A stretch of 64,000 bases of DNA from Prionace glauca. Its lineage: Eukaryota; Chordata; Chondrichthyes; Carcharhiniformes; Carcharhinidae. Location of the stretch: the NCBI GenBank assembly GCA_037974335.1, contig CM075760.1, positions 24,661,538-24,725,537 of the forward strand. The letters run 5' to 3'. A program made the position numbers and the translations under genes. A model generated the notes under the pieces. That model saw only the letters and a program-made list of their open reading frames with translations, had not been told where the DNA came from and did not search any database. Of the stretch, positions 55,219-64,000 are shown piece by piece. The first letter of the stretch is position 1. Every line of letters begins with the position of its first letter.

Positions 55219-55266
55219 CTGTCGTCACCGTCACCATGGTCCCTTGTCCCCAGTAATCGAAGTAGT
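55219..55266 (-). CDS. JH segment
   Basis: This 48-bp joining segment reads YFDYWGQGTMVTVTT in the frame that continues into CH1. It keeps the WGxG motif that forms the framework-4 bulge. It is preceded on the minus strand by an RSS with heptamer CACTGTG, 23-bp spacer and nonamer GGTTATTGT (one change from consensus). It is the only J found in the cluster, as expected for shark IgM clusters. Confidence 0.95.
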
Positions 55267-55305
55267 CACAGTGTCACATTCCGTAGGCTGTGTCATACAA
55301 TAACC
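55267..55305 (-). promoter_or_regulatory. JH recombination signal (23-bp spacer)
   Basis: Heptamer at 55267-55273 (perfect), spacer 55274-55296, nonamer 55297-55305. It can pair only with a 12-spacer signal, that is the 3' side of D2 (or the 5' sides of D1 and D2 in unusual joins). Confidence 0.93.
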
Positions 55306-55630
55306 GTCCCTGCACAAAATAGACACAAAATCACCATTATTTTAAACATCCACAAACCAGAGGGAAAGCAAAGACAATTAATGTTCATTAAATTATAATT
55401 GTATTTCTGGATATCATTTGACATTCATAAATTACCCTAATGTGTTATATTTCTCAGAGTTACACGTGAACATGTTGTTGAAACCACACATCGATAATTG
55501 TGTAATTATCAAGATTTTCCATGTTTATTCTTGCCATGTGGTCAGTGCTGGACATAAATAATACTGTGCTGTGATTACAGTTGGGATTTAAAAGTGACAC
55601 GGATCCAGTTTCAGTCAATCAGTGCTGAGG

Positions 55631-55698
55631 GGTTTTTGTATTGACAGTAACTGCTGTGCCACCCAGCTATCACAGTGAGACACAGCATGGCAAATACT
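55631..55698 (-). CDS. D2 segment with 12-bp signals on both sides
   Basis: The coding part is 55659-55670, ATAGCTGGGTGG in the V-to-J direction. On the V side: heptamer CACAGTG (plus strand 55671-55677), 12-bp spacer, nonamer 55690-55698 (weak, GCAAATACT on the plus strand). On the J side: heptamer 55652-55658 (TGCTGTG, last three bases conserved), 12-bp spacer, perfect nonamer GGTTTTTGT at 55631-55639. The 12/12 layout lets D2 join D1 (22) or V (23) on one side and J (23) on the other. It can be read in more than one frame; it contains AGCT, an AID hotspot. Confidence 0.9.
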
Positions 55699-56007
55699 GA
55701 GGCGGACTGTTAACTGTAAAATACAGACAGGTAATTTCACTGCTATTTCAAAAGCCTGTTTCCAGCTCGTTAAGGGTGAGTCAGTGAGATATTTCAATTT
55801 TTACTGGTCATGATATTGATAAAGGGGGTTAGAAACTTTTACACTCTCTGTGCACATTCAGCGTGTAAATCAATAACAATAAAATTGAAGCATTTTACAT
55901 CTTAAAAAGAAACAATGCTGTTTCTCAGTATTATTTTGTTGAACCCTCATTTACTTTGGCATTCGGCAATGGCATTGGTCACCAATTTAAGCAACGTCCT
56001 TTTCTGA

Positions 56008-56088
56008 GGTTTTTGTATGAGGATGGCACTTTTCTCAGCACTGTGACTCCCATAGTATCTCACAGTGACACAAACCCATACAGAAACT
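56008..56088 (-). CDS. D1 segment with 12-bp (V side) and 22-bp (D2 side) signals
   Basis: The coding part is 56046-56060, AGATACTATGGGAGT in the V-to-J direction. V side: heptamer 56061-56067 (CACAGTG on plus, perfect), 12-bp spacer, nonamer 56080-56088 (ACAGAAACT). D2 side: heptamer 56039-56045 (CACTGTG, perfect), 22-bp spacer, nonamer GGTTTTTGT at 56008-56016 (perfect). With V at 23 and D2 at 12, this imposes the order V-D1-D2-J and blocks direct D1-J joining by its 3' signal. Confidence 0.92.
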
Positions 56089-56436
56089 GCACTCACTCTG
56101 TTCAGTCCTGCTGTTCAATATTCACTTCAACTGGACCATTAGTTTTGCTCTAATGTAAAATGTAGGCAACTGTTTATAGAACACAATCTATCAGAAATAT
56201 TAAAAAGAGTAATATATCGTGTGTCCTACTTGCTGAAACTACAATGAATATAAAGTGAGTGTAAAGCTCGCCAGTTATATGGGTGAGTTTGGGAAGATTT
56301 ACTGTTAAATGCTTTCTGTGTTACTTTTATTTAAAACACGATTATACTTTGTTTCTGACCACCCTCGATCATATTGCATTTAAAACAGATACTGACCTTC
56401 AGGTTATGATGGAAGTTGCGGAATCCCCTCCCGGGC

Positions 56437-56475
56437 TGTTCCTGTCCGGGTGCAGCCCTGGATCCTCTCGCTGTG
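56437..56475 (-). promoter_or_regulatory. VH recombination signal (23-bp spacer), off-consensus
   Basis: Heptamer CACAGCG (56469-56475) directly after the VH codons, spacer 56446-56468 (23 bp), nonamer ACAGGAACA (56437-56445). The heptamer has one and the nonamer three changes from consensus, so it is the weakest V-side signal in the cluster. Confidence 0.88.
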
Positions 56476-56780
56476 GTCTCTGGCACAGTAATAGATGGCC
56501 GTGTCTTCAATCTTTAGGCTCTTCATGTCCAAAGAGAAGATATTGTTTGAAGTGTCTTTGGACGCAGTAAATCGACCCTGAATTGACGGCGCGTAGTAGT
56601 TGCTGGATGAACTTTTGTAGCTAACCAGCCACTCCAGGCCCTGTCCGGGAACCTGCCGGATCCAACCCATGTAGTAGCTGCTAAGATCGAACCCGCTGGT
56701 TTTACAGGTCAGTCTCAGGGAGCCTCCGGGACGCCCGGTCCCTGCCTCTGGCTGAGTCAACACAACATCCGACTGGACAC
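56476..56780 (-). CDS. VH exon (germline, unjoined)
   Basis: After acceptor TTTTTACAG the exon reads (G)VQS then [20 protein letters not shown] and the canonical V-set landmarks: [10 protein letters not shown] (first Cys), [14 protein letters not shown] (Trp), [18 protein letters not shown], and [10 protein letters not shown] (second Cys). CDR1 (SSYYMG) and CDR2 ([10 protein letters not shown]) are rich in AGC/AGCT codons, the usual AID targets. The exon ends at the RSS right after YYCARD. Frames and splice site are intact. The sequence is of the shark IgM VH type. It is the only V in the window. Confidence 0.95.
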
Positions 56781-56912
56781 CTGTAAAAATAGATCAAAAA
56801 CACCAGGGATTAATCTTAGTGAAATGATTGCTGACTCTGGAACATTCCAGAGAGAGACTAACACTGAGACAGTAACAATGAGAAACTTGAACAATAATAA
56901 AAAAATACTCAC

Positions 56913-56958
56913 CAGATAAGAAAGTCAGCAACAAACTGAGAGAAATCGCCGACCTCAT
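56913..56958 (-). CDS. VH leader exon
   Basis: The ATG at 56956-56958 starts MRSAISLSLLLTFLSG, a signal peptide split after the first base of the Gly codon (donor GTGAGTATT). A 132-bp intron follows. The start is chosen because it opens a hydrophobic leader that splices in frame to VH and sits about 90 bp below a TATA-like box. Confidence 0.94.
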
Positions 56959-57046
56959 CTTTCTGGTGATTTGGGGGAAATGGTTGTGTCAGGAACTCAG
57001 TGAACAGACCAGCTCCCGGACTGTTGGATTCCGGTCCCAGTGAGCG

Positions 57047-57058
57047 GTATTTAAATAC
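57047..57058 (-). promoter_or_regulatory. VH promoter TATA-like box
   Basis: A palindromic GTATTTAAATAC lies about 90 bp upstream of the leader ATG. I see no ATGCAAAT octamer within about 250 bp upstream, unlike mammalian V promoters. Confidence 0.6.
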
Positions 57059-57079
57059 CCGGCAGAAGGGGGCGGCTTT

Positions 57080-57121
57080 CCAGGCGCCGCCTGTTGATTC
57101 CCTGCTGGAGGCGGCGCCTGG
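57080..57121. repeat. Perfect 13-bp GC-rich inverted repeat upstream of VH promoter
   Basis: CCAGGCGCCGCCT (57080-57092) and AGGCGGCGCCTGG (57109-57121) are exact reverse complements around a 16-base loop, about 25 bp above the TATA-like box. Confidence 0.9.
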
Positions 57122-60039
57122 ATCCACGTCCCACCTTCCACACCCCTAACAGAATGGACTCGGAGATTTACAATAGATTAATATTAAAATGGACATTTTA
57201 TCTGTATCAGGATATTTGTTTGGCTGAAATGTTCATTGTATTGTCCCCATTATTTCTGATGGTGATGTTACAGTTCATCATTTATTTATTTAAATAAGTA
57301 ATTCCATTGTAAATATGGTGATTTTATTACCACACCCCCAACAAGAAAATAAATCTGAAAATGATGAAATAACATTTTGGAACATTAGAGAATTTTGCAA
57401 CAACTCCGTGTCTCTGCCACATTATAATAATAAAGCACAATTTATCAGAAGAATTACCATCGATTTCTGTAACTCAATGTGTAGAACATACAAAGTGATT
57501 CTATTTACAGTTTGGTGGCTTTCGCTGTACAAATTGGGTTTGGAGATGAGAAGAAACTCTCACACAATACAATGTTTCTCCTTATATTTGTCAAACTGCC
57601 CCAATCTCGAAGACAGGCCTTTGAAAATAATGAGAATCCCAACCTCCTGATAATTAAATAGTGAGTTGACGGAGAAACGTAAAATTAAATTGATTTTTGA
57701 CGGAGAAGTTAATGAATCGGAACGGACACTGAGATTATTAAAGTTCTCCTTCAGCATCCAGGTCATTGCAACTCACTCTATTGGTCACCGGCTGTCTAAC
57801 ATACACTGGTATTGGGAATACAGGATATCAGAGCTTTGCGGCACATTGCACAATATCACAAGAATAAATGTTTTATCTTCCATTGAATCAGGTTATGAAC
57901 TGATCATTTCTCCATTCATTGGCAGCTATGAGAGGAACTTTTCAATAACAGAAATCAGATTATACCGTACAATAGAACACGGTGCTAATCAGGTACAAGA
58001 CACGCTGCTGTTTCAATGTGATACACAAATTTCAGAATTTTCCAGGAATCCCCGGTGTTCATGTCAGTTTTATGATGTTGTTTTAATATTATTTCATGTC
58101 ATTGCATCTATTTTACTTCACTGGGGAACTGGGCCCATCAACATCTCTCTCTCACATTTCATGAAGTGATTAATAAACAGACTTTAATTATTGGAATGAA
58201 ATTTACTCGGAAACTATAGAAATGAAAAAAAATGATCCGGTCACTTTATTGTTTGACATAGTATTTACTCAGGTACTGAACAGGACACTGAATGAAAATA
58301 TTTGATTGGAATGATTGCGATTTAAATTGTGGGAATTAAACATTTACTGTTTAAATGTCTGAATCCCATGTTGTCCATTGAGCTTCACGCTAATCTGTTC
58401 CACACAGTATTTGGCAGCAATCCAGGCTGCTGTCAAATGCTCAAAGTTATTGACAGGAAACATCTGGGGGTGTTTGTGCAGTAGATCAAAGATCAGTTTC
58501 ATCAGCACTGACCACTTGGCTCCAAGCCAACTTAAAACCCTGCATGTTGTCAGTAAGGTCTATTCATAAACAAATCTACCCAGCAACAGTACTGGAGGCA
58601 CTTGAATTTTTGGAAGTTATAAATCTAGATGATGTTTTCCCATCTCTAAATAAAGGATTATTTTCCACCTTCTCTGGCACCCAATTAACAACAATGATGA
58701 TTTTTCCAACACATCAGGATATTGTGATGGACGGACAGAAATAATCACAGGCAGACTGAAAAATGGCTCAGAGAGATGATACATGCTGTTATATTTGAGT
58801 ATGCACATTTATATTTTATCTCCTTTTATCTTTCCATGTGATGTTTGTTTGGAAAGACCAACACTCTTTGCCTGTCCCAAATTCCCTTAAATTGACTGGT
58901 TTTCTTGGACACTTCTGTAGATATTAAAGAATCAGCTATTTGGCTTTCAGTCTGCAGTTATTTCCTTGTGAGACAATGTAGGGATGGCAGATTTCCTCCA
59001 TTGGGGAATCAGAGCGGTTCCAATGATCGCAATTACTATCCATTCCAGATTTATCAATAGAATTCAAAATCTACCTGCGGGAAGGGTCTGACTTAAATCC
59101 CTGTCCTCTCATCATTGCCCTGGGCCTCTGGCTCACTGGATCAATTAAAATAATTGATGTCACCATCTACACAAACAATAAATGTATGACTGTGTTGACA
59201 CAGGAATGAATGACATATGAATGACTGATGGATGAATGATTGTTGGATGCCTGAATATTTTGATTGCGGAATTAGTGAATGGATTGGTGGATTCATTGAT
59301 AAATGGTACTGAATGATGCTGTTCTACATTTCCATATTTGTGTTTGACTACTTCATAAATTGAAACAACTCCTTTATTCAATGTGTGTCCATCAATCCTT
59401 CCAGAGTGTCTGGGTGAAATACATTCCGAGTTTCTCGGGAGTTAGCAAGCTGATCCTCTTGAAGAGTAGGGGGAGATTTTCCTGCAGTTTGGAACGGTTC
59501 ATTTCTCTGCTGATGCTGAATTTTCATATCCAGGACAGAAAGAGAGAGCGGGATTTGGTTGAGGAGGAATGATTGTACTATATAAAATATTGGTTCTTTC
59601 ATATACAACAAATCAATCAACAAACCCTCACCCAAATTAGTGAAGACAACAGGGTGAAAAGTAAATAAGATAGCAACAGAAATATTTGTGAAACTCACTG
59701 GAAAACTACAAGTGTAACATTATTTCCCAAAACAGTGTAATAATGAATCGGAATTTAAAGATTCAGTAACTTCACATGAAGTACACGTTGTTCCATTTAT
59801 ATCATCACTTTGATAACCATCAAACTCTCCAGCTATGTACCAGGACTTTCTGTGTGATGAGGAGGTGATGACTTGTCAATGAAGCGCAGAGGCTGCTGGG
59901 TAGCTGTTCATATCCTCGGTCTGAATTAATTCCATTCCCCACTGAATTTTGGGACAGATTTCATTCCTTGGTGTCAAAAAGCCAATGTGTTGTCAATAAA
60001 TTTTAAAATCAATAAATTATACGAAGCAACGTGCTGTTA
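57122..60039. other. Upstream of the IgM cluster, no gene seen
   Basis: AT-rich DNA. An open stretch at 57666-58169 lacks any known feature and begins without an ATG. No second V, D, J or C piece was found. Confidence 0.5.
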
Positions 60040-60560
60040 TATATTGGATAGAATGAAATGCCGAAAATAAACAGAAAATATTGGAAAATCTCAGTAACAT
60101 CTGTGGAGACAGAATAGAGCCTTTGTTTCACATCTGGGTGACCCTTCGGCAGAGTATTCCTGCTGCTTTGGAGAGATCATCATTGTTTCCTACAACGTGT
60201 CAGGAAAGCTGCATAAATTTCCTGTGAGATGGGAATAACAGAAATAATAGACACTATTTCCAGACACACACAAGCTGCATCAATTCACAGAGTGATCCCA
60301 AATATCCTAATAAACTTCTTCACCCTAAACTAATCAACATCATAATCTCGAAATATATCCTAAAAAAAACCTAATCCCTATCCACCCACATCATTTCTCA
60401 ATGTCATCACCCTCTTCAATTTCCTCCAAATAAAAAAGATAACACTGACTCGAAACGTTGGCTTTATTCTCTCTCCACAGATGCTATCAGACCCGTTGAG
60501 ATTTTCCAGCATTCATTATTTTTGTTTCAACTTCCAGAATCTGCAGTCTTTTGCTTTTAT
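60040..60560. repeat. Two opposed copies of a dispersed repeat
   Basis: 60060-60180 (AAAATATTGGAAAATCTCAG ... GGTGACCCTTCGGCAGAG) and, reversed, 60445-60560 (CTCGAAACGTTGGC ... CTCTCCACAGATGCTATCAG). Relatives are near 4960, 21790 and 22995. Confidence 0.6.
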
Positions 60561-60699
60561 CAAACTGATGAACATAATTGGTGAACGAATTGTTTATCTG
60601 TATGAAGTGATGATAACTGGGAAATTGGAATAACCCCGCCTGGAAAGTCCTCTGCAAGACACTCACAAACATCACTTGGACCACTCCTTTAATTAGGCT

Positions 60700-60845
60700 G
60701 CGTCGGAGTCCAGGAACACCCTCCCTAAGAGCACTGTCGGTGTACCTACACTGCAGGTTCTGCAGCAATTGAATAAGGCGGCTCACCACCAGCTTACTGA
60801 ATGCAATTAGCAATGAGGAATAAATGGGGGCCGAGGCAACGTCGC
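60700..60845 (+). repeat. Dispersed repeat fragment
   Basis: GTCGGTGTACCTACACTGC ... GGCTCACCACCAGCTTACTG ... ATTAGCAATGAGGAATAAAT resembles the piece at 50390-50470; a worn mobile-element end of unknown class. Confidence 0.45.
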
Positions 60846-61704
60846 TTTCCTATCACAGAGTAATTGTAAATATATTCCTCATTATATATGAATGAGATCT
60901 GGTGAATGAAATTATTAAATTGCAAATGGATGGTAATTGGTGAAAATAATTACTATCTTTCTGAACTTTTTTTTATATTCTCCTTATTCGGTCAAGTATC
61001 ATTAATTACTCAGCACTGTCTCAGTTCATGTCTAAGAAGTTCCTATATCAGTAAAACTGTGCGAGACACTGCCTCAGTTTTATTTCACTTGACAATGTTA
61101 TTTTTAAAAATGTTTCCTTCACGGGATATGGGTCTCATTGGAATTTGGCATTTGACCATCCCCACGTGGCACTCGGCACTAACTCATTACTATTTTCTTG
61201 AAGCAGGCCCCTGTTTATATTAAAATACAGCCTGGCTCTGTTAATACTCTGCTAGACCAGAGCTCAGTTTACATTGCACATGGCATTCTCTCTGGTGATG
61301 TAATATTTGATACTCACCCGATATATATTTCACTGTGGCAATTTTGTTCCTGCACTAACTATGCCTCTCTTTGAATTAAGTTTGTTTTACTCCACGGTTT
61401 TGTGAGAAGAAGAGATAATATGTTGGGATAAAAAAGATTGTTATCAGGCAAGATCCAGAAACGGGCAGTATTGGATCACCAGTATTTTATTGTGCTGTAA
61501 TTTTCTTTATTTTTTTGTTCTTCATTGACAGTGAATGCTACACAGGACTTGATATCTACTTTCACTGCAGCCAGCAGAAGTAGATTTCAGATTTCTTTTC
61601 CAGTGTCCAAAACCTCACACGGTTTGTCCTTGCAGAAGGATGCAGAGAATTGTGTTCTCCCAGCCACTTTAATCATTACTGGCATTGACCAGTGCAGTAA
61701 AAAC
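60846..61704. other. No gene seen
   Basis: AT-rich anonymous DNA. Confidence 0.4.
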
Positions 61705-61930
61705 TGAGACCATGTCTAATACAATATAAACGTGGATATGGAGAATTGCAGAAATAAGATTGCATCGACTTTGATACAAACAGAGAGAGATCTAAATTAA
61801 TATAAACAGAGACAATGTCTCGTTTAATATAAACAGAAACATAGTGACATACAATATAAGCAGGGACAGCGTCTAATTTAGTACAGACAGATAATATATC
61901 CAATTTACTATGTGCAAAGACAGACAACAT
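61705..61930. repeat. Degenerate minisatellite, about 33-bp unit
   Basis: TAATATAAACAGAGACAATG and GTCTAATTTAGTACAGACAG variants recur about every 30-35 bp. Confidence 0.55.
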
Positions 61931-62795
61931 AACATTCTACATGCAAGATAGAATGAGTTAGGGTCCAGTGGAAAATAAACGAAGGCATGGCTCATAGTAC
62001 GAGTTGACACAGGGTAAATTTACTTTAATATAAAGATACTGGTTCAATCCCCATGAAATTTGTAAAGACGGCCGACTCTCCCATCAAAATCTTACAGGAC
62101 AGGAGTAACATGGGGTTCGCTGCAGAATGCAAAGTCCCCTCTTTACTGGCAAATTAATAACTCCTTAATCAGGAATAGCATGAGTGAGATGCAAAGAGAA
62201 TCTCCCTCTAAACTATCCAATTCAAACGTTCTTACAACATTATACTGTCTATAAACAGAGTGAAACTCCGTCTATAAATCTGTTCAAACAAAATTAAGGC
62301 AGAAAGAGCATGGACACTCTTCTATGTAAAATCTCTCCTGCACTCTTCCTTCCGTGATCCAGGAGGCAGGTTTAAATTAGTGTTAGGTATAGGAGAAAGA
62401 GCCGTCCACACAGTTCCACTAAACACACCCAGGCTAGGTACAGCAGAGATTCGATACGGATTAAATCTTCCCTGACAAAGATATATCAACCATTCATAAA
62501 CCAGGAACAATGAGTTCAGACGCAGAGTAAATATTCCTCTACTCTGTCCAGTCAAATACTCCAAGGACAGGGACAACACCGGCTAAATATAGGGAAAGAT
62601 TCCACATTGAATCCTTATCACCAGGTGGAACCGAGGTTAGGTGCAGAAGAAAATGTTTCAAGCATTTCAAGATCATTGATTTCTCAAGAGATCTTTTAGA
62701 GTAAATCTCAGTCATGGATTCCAATTTATTGAATTATATTCTGTTAGAAACCTGTACCTGTGGCTGAGAGAATACATTGGGCAAACATTGATTTT
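61931..62795. other. No gene seen
   Basis: Anonymous DNA with faint continuation of the repeat (GTCTATAAACAGAG near 62250). Confidence 0.4.
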
Positions 62796-62872
62796 ATCGA
62801 GCCCGGGGCAGGCTCGAGGGGCTAGATGGCCTACTCCTGCTCCCATTTCTTACGTTCTTATGTTCTTTTGCT
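62796..62872 (+). mobile_element. CR1-type LINE, last 75 bp only
   Basis: GGGGCAGGCTCGAGGGGCTAG ... CTTACGTTCTTATGTTC: only the 3' tail survives. Confidence 0.75.
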
Positions 62873-63640
62873 GTGGAGTGAAGACGATGAACCATCGTGG
62901 AGAGACAAGACGCAGAACCAGACAGGAGAAAGACAGAGAAAGAGATGAAACACAGGAGATGTTCTGTGTTTTCTGTGTCATTACATTTCGGGATCAGAGG
63001 GATTATTTCCTAATTCTGAACATAGATATCATCATGATGTTTTTCCTCACATAACTGATGAATAAATAATGTTGAAAAACAATCATTACTGGAATCCGTT
63101 GATTGATTTGCATGATTGTCTCTATTTCTGCGCTGTGTTGGTGGGGAAATATTTGTTGTGTTTTTGTCAGTCAACAATCTAATTTGGAATTGCTATTCTT
63201 GTATTTATTTACATAAATACCTCACTGTTTACAATGAAATGTTCATGACAGAAAAACCAGATAAACCGTCACTTATTGATCAGTTTCAACTCAAAATAGC
63301 GATTTATTTTAAGAATTTTAACAGTTGAATAAAACTGAATAAAATAACATATGAATAGAACTTTTTGAACATTCATAACTCCGGCTGTACTTAACTACAA
63401 TAAAATAAGACATTTCATTTCAGAATTAGTTCTGAAAGTTCTGATGTCACAATTAATAAAGTATCTGTGAACAGGCTGATATTCCACTGAATGTTAATCT
63501 GATTCAGGATTTAATCTGTTTAAACTCGACAAGTTAAATAAAAAAAACAGATCTGATGTCTGAAATATTCTTTCACAAATAGTGATCACACTCACACGAG
63601 GGAAGAATAAAAAATGTGGTTATCACGAAGAGATACAATT
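62873..63640. other. No gene seen
   Basis: AT-rich DNA after a short purine-rich run at 62890-62960. Confidence 0.4.
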
Positions 63641-64000
63641 ATTTTTGCTCCCTCACAGGCGACAGGGAAGCGGGTTCGATTCTAACATTGGGTGACTGTG
63701 TGTGGTTTTCACATTCTATCCATATCCATGTGATTCCCTCCGAGTGCTCCAGTTTCCTTCCACAGTCCCAGGATGTGCAGGTTAGGTGGATTGGCTGTGA
63801 TAAATTGCCCCTTCGCGCCCAATGATGTGCAAATTAGAATCATAGAATCCCTACAGTGCAGAAGGAGACCATTCGGTTCATCAAGTCTGCTATCCGGCAG
63901 AGCATCCTTCCCAGGCCCAATGTAAATTGTCTATGCTAAATTTCCTGTTAGTGTCCAATAATGTGTAGGTTCGGGGGATTAGCCTGTGAATATGTGTGGT
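63641..64000 (+). mobile_element. SINE mosaic at the window edge
   Basis: 63655-63830 is a forward SINE body (GCGGGTTCGATTCTAAC, TTTCCTTCCACAGTCC). 63836-63910 is a reversed tail (AATCCCTACAGTGCAGAAGG). After that a forward body resumes. At least two insertions overlap here. Confidence 0.6.

Larger units (their letters stand above)
36716..57060 (-). other. Complete germline IgM heavy-chain cluster (V-D1-D2-J-C)
   Basis: All parts of one shark-type IgM cluster lie in order on the minus strand: leader, VH, D1, D2, JH, CH1-CH4 with secretory tail, TM1, TM2. VH, D and J are unjoined and spaced about 300-350 bp apart. Introns: leader 132 bp, J-C 10.5 kb, CH1-CH2 209 bp, CH2-CH3 896 bp, CH3-CH4 1246 bp, CH4-TM1 about 3.7 kb, TM1-TM2 140 bp. 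No stop or frame break was found in any exon, so the locus looks competent for rearrangement and expression. Confidence 0.92.

Noticed and set aside
55219-56780. Germline-joined VDJ (known in some shark clusters)
   Set aside because: V, D1, D2 and J are each separated by hundreds of bases and all recombination signals are present.
57666-58169. 167-codon open frame on the plus strand
   Set aside because: No ATG start at the 5' end, AT-rich composition, no domain or signal recognised.
1-64000. Retrovirus-like or other capsid/envelope-bearing element
   Set aside because: No paired long terminal repeats and no gag, protease, integrase or envelope motifs were seen; the reverse-transcriptase pieces are all CR1-type LINEs.
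57122-64000. A second V gene or Ig cluster upstream
   Set aside because: No V, D, J or C motif or recombination signal pair was found in this stretch on either strand.

Overview
This is a vertebrate nuclear window that reads as a cartilaginous fish, most likely a shark. The strongest reason is an immunoglobulin heavy-chain locus in the elasmobranch cluster layout: one VH, two D, one JH and one IgM constant region in about 20 kb, all on the minus strand (about 36.7-57.1 kb). CR1-type LINE tails and tRNA-derived SINEs of the kind common in shark genomes fit this. I cannot name the species.

Layout. 0-0.7 kb: the edge of a C2H2 zinc-finger gene on the minus strand. 1-11.8 kb: repeat-rich DNA with GC-rich minisatellites, a 52-bp minisatellite, SINEs, a 2-kb degenerate CR1 LINE, and CpG-rich promoter-like patches near 5.2-5.6 kb and 8.3-8.9 kb carrying YY1-, NRF1-, CCAAT- and CRE-like sites. 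12.4-28.5 kb: a tRNA array built by local duplication, with Gln, Gly, Asn, Glu, Val, Leu and Thr genes plus several decayed copies, LINE remnants and a Penelope-like remnant. Four duplicated pairs (Asn, Glu, Val, Thr) each differ at the wobble base of the anticodon. 28.9-30.8 kb: two LINE fragments in scrambled order. 33.0-33.9 kb: one intact exon of a GPR139-like G-protein-coupled receptor. 34-36 kb: more LINE fragments.

IgM cluster, read in the transcriptional direction (high to low coordinates): a TATA-like box at about 57.05 kb, leader exon, VH exon with a 23-bp-spacer RSS, D1 (12/22), D2 (12/12), JH (23-bp spacer), a 10.5-kb J-C intron, CH1, CH2, CH3, CH4 with a secretory tail and its own poly(A) signals, then two membrane exons and a distal poly(A) signal. 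Every reading frame and splice junction I checked by eye is compatible, and all exon junctions inside the constant region are phase 1 except the last (phase 0). The cluster is in germline, unjoined configuration and looks functional. V(D)J joining obeys the 12/23 rule along V-D1-D2-J, and alternative 3' processing would give secreted or membrane IgM.

The most notable unexplained structure is a G-rich repeat in the J-C intron (sense strand, about 45.7-46.6 kb). It includes six tandem 62-bp units rich in GAGAGCTGGGG- and GGGGTGGG-like words, and lies where the switch-mu region sits in tetrapods. Beside it are long GTGAG-type and TG-type arrays with the opposite strand bias. I found no retrovirus-like or other capsid- or envelope-bearing element, and no CRISPR array.
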